From contig CM019214.1 of assembly GCA_009741485.1 (NCBI GenBank), positions 2,376,566-2,440,565 on the forward strand: a stretch of DNA of 64,000 nucleotides. Direction: 5' to 3'. Shown in pieces: positions 63,803 through 64,000 of the stretch (the first letter of the stretch is position 1; every line of letters begins with the position of its first letter). The DNA comes from Malurus cyaneus samueli (lineage: Eukaryota; Chordata; Aves; Passeriformes; Maluridae). The position numbers and the translations under genes were made by a program. Under the pieces are notes generated by a model. The model worked only from the letters and a program-made list of their open reading frames with translations. It did no database searches and was not told the DNA's origin.

Positions 63803-64000
63803 TGTTTTAAAAAAAGACTTGAAGTCATGTGCTTAGAACTTGTAGAATAAAACAGCCAATATAATGCAAGCTAAATATCATGACCTCATTATAAACTGAG
63901 CAAAAGGCATTAACTGTATCCTTGGTGACACATAGCAAAGGGGAAACGGAAGGATATTAAATTTCAAATAACAGCAAGTCAGGTGGCAGATGTAACACAA

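Overview
This is a vertebrate genomic window, most likely from a bird. CR1-type LINE fragments are scattered through it, it has compact introns and a GC-rich repeat-laden CpG island, and two spliced genes lie in the same order as at human Xp22.12 (EIF1AX next to RPS6KA3, both on the minus strand). I cannot name the species. In birds this block is autosomal (general knowledge, not visible here). Nothing prokaryotic is present: no operons, CRISPR array or phage.

Layout. 1-7,800: intergenic sequence downstream of EIF1AX, with degenerate CR1 copies in both orientations. 7,821-8,121: a 28-bp tandem array. 7,821-10,675 and about 12,220-15,998: two copies of the same sequence, the second noisy with indels, separated by GGAAGG-rich sequence and ending at a 25-base N gap (15,999-16,023). 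A 63-bp minisatellite (14,150-14,580) occurs only in the second copy. 16,024-18,538: a tandem 1.25-kb duplication in the presumed EIF1AX 3' UTR. 18,815-25,370: EIF1AX on the minus strand, complete in 7 coding exons for 144 residues. 25,590-27,330: a GC-rich VNTR, then a 1.1-kb G-rich/C-rich strand-asymmetric repeat just upstream of the EIF1AX promoter. 27,440-27,765: the 3' end of a CR1. About 28,590-32,542: RPS6KA3 3' UTR. 32,543-60,653: 18 coding exons of RPS6KA3 on the minus strand, exons 5-22 if the gene has the usual 22, giving residues 109-740. The remaining 5' exons lie beyond base 64,000.

How the genes work. EIF1AX encodes translation initiation factor eIF1A, which promotes scanning and start-codon choice on the 40S subunit. 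RPS6KA3 encodes RSK2, a two-kinase-domain effector of ERK. The two are transcribed in the same direction, with the RPS6KA3 3' end about 3.2 kb upstream of the EIF1AX start codon. Every exon joins in frame, and the phosphorylation sites of RSK2 fall at their known positions.

The most useful oddities are the assembly-like duplications at 7.8-18.5 kb, the strand-asymmetric repeat at the EIF1AX promoter, a GC-AG intron and a NAGNAG acceptor in RPS6KA3, and a terminal EIF1AX exon carrying one sense codon plus stop. I found no convincing new biological system.
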